64,000 nt of DNA from Serpentinicella alkaliphila (lineage in GTDB: Bacteria > Bacillota > Clostridia > Peptostreptococcales > Natronincolaceae): the NCBI RefSeq assembly GCF_018141405.1, contig NZ_CP058648.1, positions 263,001 to 327,000 on the forward strand, written 5' to 3'. The notes under the pieces were generated by a model, which was not told the origin of the DNA, made no database searches, and saw only the letters and a list, made by a program, of their open reading frames with translations. Position 1 is the first letter of the stretch. Each line of letters opens with the position of its first letter. A program made the translations under genes and the position numbers. Shown here in pieces: positions 54,491 to 62,583 of the stretch.

Positions 54491-54904
54491 ATGGAAACTC
54501 AAAACGGTAGAATCATGCCCCCAATAGATGAAGGATTAATGCCAGGTATGCCTGGTATCGGATACCCTGGAATGCCTGGTATGGGATACCCTGCTATGCC
54601 TGGAATGGGATATCCGGGAATGCCTGGTATGCCTACAATGCCGCTAATGCCTGATATGGGCTATCCGGGAATGCCTGGTATGCCTGGTATGGGATACCCT
54701 GGAATGCCTGCTCCATGTCCACCAATCATGCCGATAATTGATGATATGCATGACCATGAAAAAACATATTATATGTATATGTATATGGCAGCAATGTATA
54801 AAGCAGAGGCATACAGACATAAGATGATGCACCATCCAACACATCCACACCCATGCCATCCTACGCCTCAACCTTGTCATCCAGAACCCCATCCATGTAA
54901 ATAA
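54491..54904 (+). CDS. Met-Pro-Gly-Tyr repeat protein, candidate spore coat/exosporium component
   Basis: Unrecognised protein (137 aa) with a strong ribosome site (AGGAGG, seven bases before ATG). Residues 17-75 are tandem variants of GMPGMGYP, mirrored in DNA as near-identical repeats (ATGCCTGGTATGGGATACCC and relatives). Residues 83-112 form a Met/Tyr-rich segment ([20 protein letters not shown]), and residues 113-137 are rich in His, Pro and Cys ([18 protein letters not shown]). No signal peptide or membrane segment. Similar composition is seen in Bacillus/Clostridium coat proteins, and a sigma-K-like promoter sits upstream, so a late mother-cell coat role is suggested; this is inference. 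The stop codon abuts the group II intron. Confidence 0.72.
   Translation: METQNGRIMPPIDEGLMPGMPGIGYPGMPGMGYPAMPGMGYPGMPGMPTMPLMPDMGYPGMPGMPGMGYPGMPAPCPPIMPIIDDMHDHEKTYYMYMYMAAMYKAEAYRHKMMHHPTHPHPCHPTPQPCHPEPHPCK
54535..54712 (+). repeat. Short tandem repeats encoding GMPGMGYP units
   Basis: Repeating units of about 12-24 bases, such as GGAATGCCTGGTATGGGATA, occur several times with small changes. Expect length variation between strains. Confidence 0.8.
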
Positions 54905-54989
54905 TCGAGTAGGAGGTAGATAATTATTTTATCTACCGACCTCTCACACCACCAAGCATACCGTTCGGTACTTGGCGGTTCATTAGGAT

Positions 54990-56396
54990 CTAATGTATTA
55001 ACTGATAGCGCTTACTAATACTTTTATAACCTAGCTTTTCTAGGCGAGTATTGGTAAGCGTTCTTTGTAGAATTGGGCTTTTGGATATTCTCCAATAACC
55101 TTTTCTTGTGTTTGCATATTCCCAAGATTTTTGTTTATCAACACCCAACTTCTTTAGGTTTATAAACTTCGTTTTAATCTTTTTCCATTGTTTCCATATA
55201 CATGCCCTCAATCGTCGTCTTATCCATTCTTCAAGACTTCTAATTCTTGCCTTCGCTTTCGCGATACTGAAATAGTTAATCCAACCGACTGTGATTTCAT
55301 TTAGTCTTTTAAGGCGATACTCCATACTTATACCTTTATTACGATTCGTTATTTCTCGAATCTTCTCCTTAAATCTCCTATATGATTTTTCATGTATTCT
55401 TACTTGGACTCCATTTCTATTGAAGTAAAATGAAAACCCTAGAAATTTTCTTCTAGTTACTAAGTCTACCTTGCTCTTTTCTCTGTTGACTTTTAGCTTT
55501 AGCTTTCCTTCTAGCAATCTTGTCATACTCTCCATGACCCTAATTCCTGCCTTTTTGCTTTTAACATAGATATTACAATCATCCGCGAAGCGGCAGAATC
55601 TGTGTCCTCGACCTTCTAATTCTTTATCTATTTCATCAAGCATTATATTTGAAAGTAGTGGACTAAGGGGTCCACCTTGAGGTGTGCCTTCTTCGCTACT
55701 TACTTTTAAACCTTCTATCATAATGCCACTCTCTAGATATTTCCTTATTAGTCTAATGACTCTCTTATCTTTGATTCTTCTTGACAGGCGTTCCATAAGT
55801 ATGTCATGATTAACTTTATCGAAAAACTTCTCCAAGTCCATATCTACGACCCAACGATTCCCTTCGTTAATGTATTCTTTTGCCTTTGAGATAGCCATAT
55901 GTGCATGTCGGAATCCATAGCTACGCTCTGAGAAGGTTGGTTCGTAGATTTTGTTAAGCTCTCGTGCTATCGCCTGTTGTATCATTCGGTCTAGCACCGT
56001 AGGTATCCCTAGTAATCTTGTTCCTCCATCAGGTTTCGGTATTTCTACTCTCCTAACGGGGGAGGGAATATACTTTCCTTCTAGTAACCTTGTCTTTATA
56101 TTCAGCCAATGATTGACGACAAATCCACGAAGTTCATCGTATCTCATGCCGTCAACACCATGACTTCCTTTATTGGCAATTACTCGTTTCATAGCCATTA
56201 ACATATTATCTCTGGCTAGAATTCTATCGAGTAGGTCACTAGTATCAACTAATCTATCGTTTTCTCTTTCTCTCTTTGAGTTTCCAAGGACATCACTCAG
56301 CGCCCCTTGATTACCTCGAAGTTCCACTTCTACTTGCTCAAGGCGACCTAAATATTTAGTTGTCTGCTTTCTCTGTGATTGTTCTAAGTCTTTCAA
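54990..56396 (-). CDS. ltrA: Group II intron reverse transcriptase/maturase
   Basis: Intron-encoded protein (468 aa) that splices the intron and copies it into DNA. RT blocks visible: RRVEIPKPDGGTRLLGIPTV near residue 116, AYGFRH-like SYGFRHAHMAI near 161, VVDMDLEKFFDKVNHDIL near 184, GTPQGGPLSPLLSNIMLDEI near 236-255 and the catalytic FADD (CRFADDCNIYV) near 272. The maturase X domain follows (RRKFLGFSFYFN near 315), then INYFS and a C-terminal DNA-binding region. There is no endonuclease (HNH) domain, as in class C. The reading frame is uninterrupted. It is encoded inside the intron, starting about 400 bases from its 5' end. Confidence 0.95.
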   Translation of the reverse strand: MKDLEQSQRKQTTKYLGRLEQVEVELRGNQGALSDVLGNSKRERENDRLVDTSDLLDRILARDNMLMAMKRVIANKGSHGVDGMRYDELRGFVVNHWLNIKTRLLEGKYIPSPVRRVEIPKPDGGTRLLGIPTVLDRMIQQAIARELNKIYEPTFSERSYGFRHAHMAISKAKEYINEGNRWVVDMDLEKFFDKVNHDILMERLSRRIKDKRVIRLIRKYLESGIMIEGLKVSSEEGTPQGGPLSPLLSNIMLDEIDKELEGRGHRFCRFADDCNIYVKSKKAGIRVMESMTRLLEGKLKLKVNREKSKVDLVTRRKFLGFSFYFNRNGVQVRIHEKSYRRFKEKIREITNRNKGISMEYRLKRLNEITVGWINYFSIAKAKARIRSLEEWIRRRLRACIWKQWKKIKTKFINLKKLGVDKQKSWEYANTRKGYWRISKSPILQRTLTNTRLEKLGYKSISKRYQLIH

Positions 56397-56801
56397 AGTT
56401 GAAAACCTCCTAACGTTCAGTCCTTCACTTAAAGGTTCATGACCCTTTAGCTAATATGACCTCTGCTGACTTCTCATGATAAATCTTGTTTCAACCATGT
56501 TTCGAATTTCATCTTCACATGTCCATGAGACCTCCCCAGGTAAGAGCGTGCACTTTCACACCATGTAACCGCCACATTTACTCTTCAAGTTTCGGGTAGT
56601 TATTGGACTTTGGTTTGTTGCGCAACCTCATCCACTCGAATGAGCCTCGAATGTGATTCGTGTACCTCGGTTCGGTGCTTTGCCTCCAGCTTCCTTCAGA
56701 TTCCACCTCACGATGGACACCCTTGCTCTTGGCTAACGGTTGGCACTACCAGCCCCCGTACTGGACTTTCACCAGCAAGTTCACGCCCATGCTGGGCGCA
56801 C
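56397..56801 (-). ncRNA. Group II intron 5' RNA domains (I-III)
   Basis: Non-protein part of the intron between its 5' end and the reverse transcriptase start. It includes the typical segment GGTGAAAGTCCAGTACGGGG, near 56740-56775 on the minus strand. No gene is present here. Confidence 0.8.
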
Positions 56802-56809
56802 GCATAGAA

Positions 56810-56848
56810 AAGCGGCGAGTTGATTAAAATTTTCGCCGCTTTTTTATT
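56810..56848. terminator. Bidirectional terminator between Asp23 gene and intron
   Basis: AAAAGCGGCGA and TCGCCGCTTTTTT form a GC-rich stem, at the end of the Asp23 gene on the minus strand. It was probably shared with the convergent repeat-protein gene before the intron came between them, and it is the likely intron target site. Confidence 0.93.
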
Positions 56849-57206
56849 CTACCTCTATGTCTTGTATGTAAACATTCACCCTAGATACCTTAATTTCTGT
56901 CATAGCTTCAATAGCAGCTTTTACTTTTTGTTGTACTTCCTTAACTACATCTGGTATCTTAACTCCATACTTTATAACAAGAGCTACGTTTATTGCTATT
57001 TGTGATTCTTCATTTTGAATTTTAACGCCTTTCTTAGTTGTGGTTTTTTTAGAGAAAACATCTACAATACCACCAGGTATACCTCCGCTAATAGACACTA
57101 TCCCTTTAACTTCCGTAGCAATATGTCTTGCAATTGTCATAACAATATCATGGGATATTTTAATTCTACCACCATCACATGCTATCTCCATTGGATCAGT
57201 AGCCAT
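56844..57206 (-). CDS. Asp23/Gls24 family envelope-stress protein (AmaP partner type)
   Basis: Small protein (120 aa) of the Asp23/YloU family, membrane-associated via partners in some Firmicutes. Typical segments: GGRIKISHDIVMTIARHIAT near residues 14-33, EVKGIVSISGG, then AINVALVIKYGVKIPDVVKE near 78-97 and VNVYIQDIEVE at the end. ATG 57206 is chosen for its spacing after GAGGAG; a GTG lies nine bases further up. It is the last gene before the terminator used by the intron, and follows an unknown gene by about 25 bases. Function is stress-related; the molecular role is not known. Confidence 0.92.
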   Translation of the reverse strand: MATDPMEIACDGGRIKISHDIVMTIARHIATEVKGIVSISGGIPGGIVDVFSKKTTTKKGVKIQNEESQIAINVALVIKYGVKIPDVVKEVQQKVKAAIEAMTEIKVSRVNVYIQDIEVE

Positions 57207-57231
57207 TCTTCTCACTCCTCATTTAATTAAT

Positions 57232-57741
57232 CTAACCAACCATAACATCTAAATTAGAACCATATCTTTCATAATTGCCTTTTTTGTAATTATTATACCT
57301 TAATGCCTGCTTTGGCCATGAGAAAAGTTGTCTTTCTAATTTAAGTTGTTTAGGCTCTAAATCTTTATTTACGTTATTAATTTGATCAATTTTATCTAAA
57401 ATGGTTTCAATATCTAAAGAGGAAAATACATGTTTTTGAACAAAAACACTTTTATTTTTATCATATTTATATTTGCATAGTTTTAAATTATGTTTAAACT
57501 CTTCATAGTCATTGTTTAATACAATAGATTGTTTTAAACTGTTCATTAAATTAGCTCTTTCATAGGCAATCTTAGGCGTATATTCTTCATTTGGTACAGA
57601 CTCTTTTTTATAAACCGAACCCATAATCGATGAAAAATCAGTATGTTTTCTAGATCCTATTCTTTCCTTATTTTTATTATCATACTGTCCTTTTACTACC
57701 TTAGTGTTTATCAATTCATAAATAGGCAGAGCAGTCACCAA
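57232..57741 (-). CDS. Hypothetical protein upstream of Asp23
   Basis: Unrecognised protein (169 aa), basic and hydrophilic with no signal peptide or membrane segment. The N-terminal 60 residues look flexible; residues about 60-130 are helical with SLDIETILDKIDQINNVNKD, possibly coiled. A TTG at 57741 or GTG at 57738 could be the start, both behind GGGGTGA; I use the first. It is followed by the Asp23-family gene after about 25 bases and may be in the same operon. No family could be assigned. The gene seems real because it has a ribosome site and no competing frame. Confidence 0.6.
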   Translation of the reverse strand: MVTALPIYELINTKVVKGQYDNKNKERIGSRKHTDFSSIMGSVYKKESVPNEEYTPKIAYERANLMNSLKQSIVLNNDYEEFKHNLKLCKYKYDKNKSVFVQKHVFSSLDIETILDKIDQINNVNKDLEPKQLKLERQLFSWPKQALRYNNYKKGNYERYGSNLDVMVG

Positions 57742-57840
57742 AAAATATCACCCCTTTAGCTAATTACAGTACTATTATATCATATATACTTAACATATTT
57801 TAAGGTTTTTACCAATACATAGCATATTTTTTAATATAAA

Positions 57841-57872
57841 AAAACCTTACCATATTTATTATGATAAGGTTA
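57841..57872 (-). terminator. Terminator after the Cys-rich CopZ-like gene
   Basis: Stem AACCTTA/TAAGGTT with T-run on the minus strand, about 15 bases past the stop codon. Confidence 0.8.
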
Positions 57873-57885
57873 TAACAAACCTTTT

Positions 57886-58176
57886 TTAGTTACCACAGCA
57901 ACCGCCACTTTTATTGCATCCATTCTTTTGATTATTGCAACCACAACCCGATTGTTCATCTATATCTGCAAATAGATTTACATCCTCAAGTAAAAATATT
58001 TTTTCCATATCTTTATTAAAAAAGACTACTTCACATATAGAATTACTACAAAAGTAATAGCTTTCATCAATGATCAAATGCTTTAACTCTTCTCTTACAA
58101 TCTTCCTTAATGGTTTATTTTTCGCTTCATTTGAATCACTTTTACATAGTGGACATTTTATATTTTCTAAACTCAT
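57886..58176 (-). CDS. Zinc-binding CopZ-N-like domain protein with Cys-rich tail
   Basis: Small cytoplasmic protein (96 aa). Residues 5-55 match the N-terminal zinc domain found in CopZ-type copper chaperones: KCPLCKSDSNEAKNKPLRKI near 7-26 and YYFCSNSICEVVFFN near 40-54, giving four Cys ligands (two CxxC-like pairs). The usual heavy-metal domain is absent. Residues 76-96 are a Cys/Gly/Asn-rich tail (CGCNNQKNGCNKSGGCCGN) that could hold further metal. It is next to a DUF1893 gene with 23 bases between. A metal or redox role is likely, but its partner is unknown. Confidence 0.72.
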   Translation of the reverse strand: MSLENIKCPLCKSDSNEAKNKPLRKIVREELKHLIIDESYYFCSNSICEVVFFNKDMEKIFLLEDVNLFADIDEQSGCGCNNQKNGCNKSGGCCGN

Positions 58177-58199
58177 ATTTACTCCTTTATACTGTAATT

Positions 58200-58628
58200 T
58201 TACTTTCTAGTCTGCTTTGATATAAAATTCAAAACTGCTTTATGAGCATCCTCTGGCACTTCAATGTTTTCTACCAACTTTTCCATCGGACACTTATCAT
58301 TACCTTCTCTATTTATTATATATGGCACAACTCTATTTGACTCTACCCTTACGCCGTTTTTTTGCAAAATTTCTTTAGCACAATCACTTAGGGTATGGGC
58401 ATAAACCTCTTTTATACCTCCATAAATACATAATAAAGCGGCTGCTTTTCCAATTATTTTATCCGCAAGAATTGCCCCTTTAATCTCTTCTCTATATTCT
58501 GCTAATGCAACCATAATTGGTTTTAAGCCTTTTTCTTTTGAGGTCATTATTATTTTTCCATCCTTATATATTACCAAAGAATAAGCCTCTTTTATTAGTA
58601 AATCCTTAGCTATGTTAAACTCAGTCAT
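58200..58628 (-). CDS. DUF1893 protein (cytidine-deaminase-like fold)
   Basis: Small cytoplasmic protein (142 aa). DUF1893 landmarks are SLVIYKDGKIIMTSKEKGLK near residues 17-36, GAILADKIIGKAAALLCIYG near 52-71 and VYAHTLSDCAKEILQKNGV near 75-93; the region after residue 100 (NREGNDKCPMEKLVE) has a Cys-Pro pair as in deaminase folds. The family is known from genome projects, with an uncertain reaction. The ATG is preceded by GGAGGCAAGG. It is the first of two genes, followed by the CopZ-N-like protein. Confidence 0.88.
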   Translation of the reverse strand: MTEFNIAKDLLIKEAYSLVIYKDGKIIMTSKEKGLKPIMVALAEYREEIKGAILADKIIGKAAALLCIYGGIKEVYAHTLSDCAKEILQKNGVRVESNRVVPYIINREGNDKCPMEKLVENIEVPEDAHKAVLNFISKQTRK

Positions 58629-58717
58629 CCCTTGCCTCCTCCAATTTAAATAGAATCCAAATTTAATCCTATTAGTCTTATTATATCAAATAATTTTTTT
58701 TTGTCACTAATATTAAA

Positions 58718-58736
58718 TGGAGCCTAAAAGGCTCCA
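58718..58736 (-). terminator. Terminator-like hairpin after the anti-sigma gene
   Basis: Perfect 8-bp stem TGGAGCCT/AGGCTCCA with a 3-base loop, but only a weak T-run on the minus side (ATTTAATATT). Confidence 0.6.
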
Positions 58737-58745
58737 ACTATAATA

Positions 58746-60185
58746 CTATTTAATTTTTATTCTAAATGGCGCTTTTATTGTTTTAGGATAATTCGTAAGT
58801 TTAAAAGTTATTTTCCTTCCAAGACCTTCAACCCTATCAAACCTATTATATATAGTATAAATATGTTTTCCTTCAGTACTAGTTGCAGATGATCCACTAT
58901 TACGTGGTGTATACTCAACTCCACGCTCATCAGTAAATGTATGAGAAAGCTCTACTCCTATAAATCTATTCATTTGATCTACTGGCACTTCATACTCATA
59001 TTTTACCTCTATACCAATGGTATTATCTATAATATTCTCAACAAGATTCGATAGTTCAAATCTACCATCAGGCTGCTCTATAATTATTTGATCTTCTAAA
59101 TCAATAACTACTTTATTTTTTGATTTATCTAACGCCCTTAAGGTACTCCCTTCTAAATATAATTCTTTTGGGTGCTTAAAGAAGTTACTTTGTAAATAAA
59201 GTCTTATTCCATCCTCTCCTATATAGGATGCTGTTATACCATTTGTTATACTCGAAAATTCATTACCACTTTTATCAACTATTCTTAAGTCCTCAAAGCC
59301 ATATATTTTCATTGTGTTTTTTTCATCATAACTTATACCAATCTCAGTCCTAGAGGGATAAATTGAGACTCTCTGAACAATAAATTTTTGACCTTCAACC
59401 CATACTTCTTTTTTAAGCTCGTATACTTCTTTTAGGTTCTCATATTTTTCTGTATCCACATTAAAGTTAATTTTAAATAATCCATTAACCTCTCTATCCC
59501 AAAGAGGTTTATGAACACTACTGAAGTAGCTATCTATATCATTTATATTTCTCTCTACCATCTCTTTGTTTTTTTCATTAATTACTAAATTACATATCAT
59601 AGTAAGATTATTGGTTATTTTTGTCTCTTCATTAAAACTTATATCAATCGTCCCCTTAAAACTTTTATTTTCTTGTTCAAAAATGGGTGGTGAATAAACA
59701 AATCCAGCCCTTAGATGTTCCCCACTACCATTTAAGAACTCAATTTCATGTAAATAAATATCTGCATTTTCCTCCTGCGTTTGAATGTTATAAAAAACTA
59801 TCATTCTAGACTCATCTATTACTACTCCTTCGACTGTAAGCTTTGTGCCATCATGTTCATCAGAGACATTAATAACTTGTATAAAATCGTTTTCCAAAGC
59901 TGCTTGAATTCCTTTATCATAATTAAAAAAATTCATAAAATAGCCTATTCCAGGGATTCTACTTGCGAAATCTGCAAAAGCAGGAGATATTACAATAGAA
60001 GTAATAAATATAATTATTAATAAAGATGCAGCTAAAGAAATCATCTTTCTTGTTTTTACATTATTTTCAGAAAATTGACCTTTTTTTATACCCTTAATAA
60101 TAAAATCATCTAAATTTTGGGGAATTTCAATATTATCATAGTTTTCTTTTAACTTATATAACTTTTTCTCTTCATCATGAAACAT
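58746..60185 (-). CDS. Membrane anti-sigma factor (DUF4179-type)
   Basis: Anti-sigma factor (479 aa from ATG 60185). Residues 1-48 are cytoplasmic and should bind the sigma factor; one membrane segment lies at about 49-72 (LAASLLIIIFITSIVISPAF). The remainder is extracytoplasmic with a DUF4179 part (RIPGIGYFMNFFNYDKGI near residue 76) and a longer beta-rich C-terminal part of about 300 residues. ATG 60185 overlaps the sigma-gene TGA as TGATG, the usual coupling for such pairs. An upstream in-frame start would overlap the sigma gene by 57 bases and is disfavoured. The signal is not known. Confidence 0.88.
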   Translation of the reverse strand: MFHDEEKKLYKLKENYDNIEIPQNLDDFIIKGIKKGQFSENNVKTRKMISLAASLLIIIFITSIVISPAFADFASRIPGIGYFMNFFNYDKGIQAALENDFIQVINVSDEHDGTKLTVEGVVIDESRMIVFYNIQTQEENADIYLHEIEFLNGSGEHLRAGFVYSPPIFEQENKSFKGTIDISFNEETKITNNLTMICNLVINEKNKEMVERNINDIDSYFSSVHKPLWDREVNGLFKINFNVDTEKYENLKEVYELKKEVWVEGQKFIVQRVSIYPSRTEIGISYDEKNTMKIYGFEDLRIVDKSGNEFSSITNGITASYIGEDGIRLYLQSNFFKHPKELYLEGSTLRALDKSKNKVVIDLEDQIIIEQPDGRFELSNLVENIIDNTIGIEVKYEYEVPVDQMNRFIGVELSHTFTDERGVEYTPRNSGSSATSTEGKHIYTIYNRFDRVEGLGRKITFKLTNYPKTIKAPFRIKIK

Positions 60186-60700
60186 CAATGACCACCCTCC
60201 TTTATGATTGTTCTTAATTCGTTCAGTGCTTTGTTTAGCCAAGTTTTCACTGTACCTTCAGGACATTCTAGTATTAAAGCTATATCCTGTATCCTTAAGT
60301 CCTCGAAGTACTTTAGTATAATTATGTCTCGATACTTTGGTAACAATTTGTCAATAGCCCATTCCATATCTAATCTATCATTATTCATTTCCTGGGAAAT
60401 TTCTTTGTCATTCAACATAGGAAGACATTTTTTTTGCCTTTTTAATTCGTCAAAACAATAATTAATTAATATCCTAACTAACCATGTTTTAAAGAATTGA
60501 GGTTCTTTAAGTTTTTTTAACTTAGTATAAGCCCTATATGTAGTTTCTTGTATTGCCTCTAGGGAATCTTCTTCATTTTTTAAATAGGTATACGCTATTC
60601 TATATAGCTTAACTTTATTTAGTTTCATAAGTTCATAAAAAGCATTGTCATCACCTTCTTGAGAAGCAATTACTAAATCTTCAAATTCCAAAGTTCCCAC
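60185..60700 (-). CDS. ECF-type RNA polymerase sigma factor
   Basis: Small sigma factor (171 aa). Region 2: FYELMKLNKVKLYRIAYTYL near residues 21-40 and EDSLEAIQETTYRAYTKLKK near 44-63 for core and -10 recognition. Region 4: LPKYRDIIILKYFEDLRIQD near 122-141 and IALILECPEGTVKTWLNKAL near 142-161 for -35 recognition. The length is typical of the ECF group. It overlaps the anti-sigma gene at the stop codon. It is likely to be autoregulated, but I could not find a clear matching promoter pair. Confidence 0.93.
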   Translation of the reverse strand: MGTLEFEDLVIASQEGDDNAFYELMKLNKVKLYRIAYTYLKNEEDSLEAIQETTYRAYTKLKKLKEPQFFKTWLVRILINYCFDELKRQKKCLPMLNDKEISQEMNNDRLDMEWAIDKLLPKYRDIIILKYFEDLRIQDIALILECPEGTVKTWLNKALNELRTIIKEGGH

Positions 60701-60787
60701 CTCATTTTTTCATCGCCATTTCAATATCTTATTTATTAGACTATGTCAAATACAATAAAGTTTTGCTATTTATAAAATATATTAAAA

Positions 60788-60816
60788 AAGAATAGAATGC
60801 AAATCACTCTATTCTT
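60788..60816 (-). terminator. Terminator after the hydrogenase gene
   Basis: Stem AAGAATAGA/TCTATTCTT with 12-base loop, followed on the minus strand by TTTTTTAAT; 10 bases past the stop. Confidence 0.88.
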
Positions 60817-60825
60817 CCTTATATA

Positions 60826-62568
60826 TTATATTCTCTCTTTTGGTCTATATCTTGTATGCAGCAGCTCATGGGCTAGCTTTCCATATGGTTGTCCTAAATA
60901 GTTTTCATAAAGCTCTAAAATCTCTTTATTTTTGTGGGATTGTCTTACTTTTTTGTTTTTATCTTCTTTATATAAGGCCTCTTGTCTTTTCTTTATTACA
61001 TCCTCATTGCCATGATGGAAAGGTTGTCCACCACCACCTATACAGCCCCCTGGACATGCCATAATTTCAATAGCATGATATTTCGATTTTCCACTTCTAA
61101 TTTCCTCAAGTAATTGTCTTGCATTCCCTAAGCCATGGGCAATACCAATTCTAATTTCCTCACCATTTATTGGAATAGCTGCCTCTCTTATGCCTTCCAA
61201 TCCTCTTAATTGTTTAAATTCTACTTTTTTCAATTCTTCACCAGTTAACCACTCATAAGCAGTCCTCATAGTTGCTTCAATAACTCCACCAGTTGTACCG
61301 AAGATTACAGAGGCTCCTGAGGTTTCTCCTAATGGATGATCAAAGTCTTCATCTTGAAGCTTATCAAAATCTATACCAGCCTCTTTTATCATTGCTGCTA
61401 ATTCTCTAGTGGTAATTACTATATCTACATTATTAACATCATCTATAGAAAGCTCTGTTCTTGCAGCCTCTGCCTTTTTAGCTATACAAGGCATTATCGA
61501 CACAACAGTAACTTTACTTGGCTCTATATTTAGTTTTTTTGCTAAAAATGTATTAGCAATGGTTCCAAACATAATGTGAGGTGATTTGCATGTTGAAGGT
61601 ACATCAACTAGATCAGGAAACTGATGCTCTATAAAGCTAACCCAGGCAGGGCAGCAACTCGTAAGCATAGGTAATCTTCCACCATGCTCTATTCTGTGTA
61701 TGAGCTCCTTAGCTTCTTCCATTACAGTTAAATCTGCACCAAAATCTGTATCAAAAACTCTATCAAAGCCAAGCTTTCTTAAAGCAGCAACAAGTTTACC
61801 AGTAACTATACTACCCGCAGGCATATTAAATAGTTCTCCAATAGCCACCCTAATAGCAGGTGCTGTTTGAACTACTACAAATTTTTCAGGGTCATTTAAT
61901 GCCTCCCATACTTTTGGTACATGGTTAACTTCTGTTAGAGCGGCCGTTGGACAAACCGCTACGCATTGACCACAATAGGTACAGGATGTATGAACCATTG
62001 GTAAATTAAAGGCAGGCCCAACTATGGTTTCAAAACCCCTATTTAGAGCTGATAGAATTCCACAGGTTTGTATTTCATTACAAGCAGTTTCACATCTTCT
62101 ACATAAAATACACTTATTTTGATTTCTAACTAATGACTGGCTAGAAGTGTCCAGATGTGTAGTCATAGCCGTCCCTGTATATTTAATTTCTCTTACACTT
62201 AAACGTTGTGCTAGTTCCTGCAACTCACAATGTAGATTTTTAGGACAAATTAAACAATCAGTAGGATGATTAGAAAGTAAAAATTCCACAGCCATCCTCC
62301 TCGCAGTGATTGCCTTCAGTGTATCTGTCTTAATTACCATACCATCTCTAATTGGTGTAGCACAGGCTGGTGCTAGGTTTGGCTGTCCTTCTACCTCTAC
62401 CATACATACACGACATGATGCAGTTCTATTTACAAACTTTAAATCGTGTAAATCTAGATGACAAAGGGTAGGTATCATAACTCCAGCCTCTTTGGCTGCA
62501 TCTAATACAGTATACTCCCTAGGAACCTTTACTTCCGTTTCGTTAATTTTTATCTTTACTTTACTCAT
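60826..62568 (-). CDS. hydA: [FeFe] hydrogenase catalytic subunit (HydA / HndD type)
   Basis: Iron-only hydrogenase (580 aa). N-terminal 2Fe-2S domain (about 1-78, with VMIPTLCHLDLH and CRVCMVEVEG), a His-ligated 4Fe-4S segment (HPTDCLICPKNLHCELQ near 95), two ferredoxin 4Fe-4S motifs (CILCRRCETACNEIQTCG and CTYCGQCVAVCPT near 145-200), then the H-cluster domain: TSCCPAWVSFIE (L1, near 298), MPCIAKKAEA (L2, near 355) and MACPGGCIGGGGQP (L3, near 500). All H-cluster cysteines are present. The C-terminal small-subunit segment (YENYLGQP) is fused. With the NuoF-like gene 15 bases upstream it is of the multimeric NAD(P)-linked, often electron-bifurcating, type. Confidence 0.97.
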   Translation of the reverse strand: MSKVKIKINETEVKVPREYTVLDAAKEAGVMIPTLCHLDLHDLKFVNRTASCRVCMVEVEGQPNLAPACATPIRDGMVIKTDTLKAITARRMAVEFLLSNHPTDCLICPKNLHCELQELAQRLSVREIKYTGTAMTTHLDTSSQSLVRNQNKCILCRRCETACNEIQTCGILSALNRGFETIVGPAFNLPMVHTSCTYCGQCVAVCPTAALTEVNHVPKVWEALNDPEKFVVVQTAPAIRVAIGELFNMPAGSIVTGKLVAALRKLGFDRVFDTDFGADLTVMEEAKELIHRIEHGGRLPMLTSCCPAWVSFIEHQFPDLVDVPSTCKSPHIMFGTIANTFLAKKLNIEPSKVTVVSIMPCIAKKAEAARTELSIDDVNNVDIVITTRELAAMIKEAGIDFDKLQDEDFDHPLGETSGASVIFGTTGGVIEATMRTAYEWLTGEELKKVEFKQLRGLEGIREAAIPINGEEIRIGIAHGLGNARQLLEEIRSGKSKYHAIEIMACPGGCIGGGGQPFHHGNEDVIKKRQEALYKEDKNKKVRQSHKNKEILELYENYLGQPYGKLAHELLHTRYRPKERI

Positions 62569-62583
62569 TCGTTCACCACCTTA

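Larger units (their letters stand above)
54905..56801 (-). mobile_element. Group IIC intron (about 1.9 kb) with its reverse transcriptase
   Basis: On the minus strand the element starts GTGCGCCCAGCATGGGCGTG (5' end at 56801), a typical group II 5' end, and finishes with domain V (CCGCCAAGTACCGAACGGTA and then TGCTTGGTGGTGTGAGAGG) and domain VI to TCCTACTCGA near 54905. About 400 bases of RNA domains precede the reverse transcriptase, whose gene fills domain IV. The 5' exon boundary lies just past the terminator hairpin of the Asp23 gene, as expected for class C introns, which use terminator stems as targets. The structure and protein look intact, so it may be mobile. End positions are good to a few bases. 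Confidence 0.92.

Noticed and set aside
54535-54712. CRISPR-like array
   Set aside because: Repeats are contiguous, in frame and degenerate, without spacers; they encode a repeat protein.
54644-54892. Long open frame on the minus strand opposite the repeat protein
   Set aside because: It is the antisense reading of the tandem repeat; it has no ribosome site, and its composition is a by-product of the plus-strand codons.
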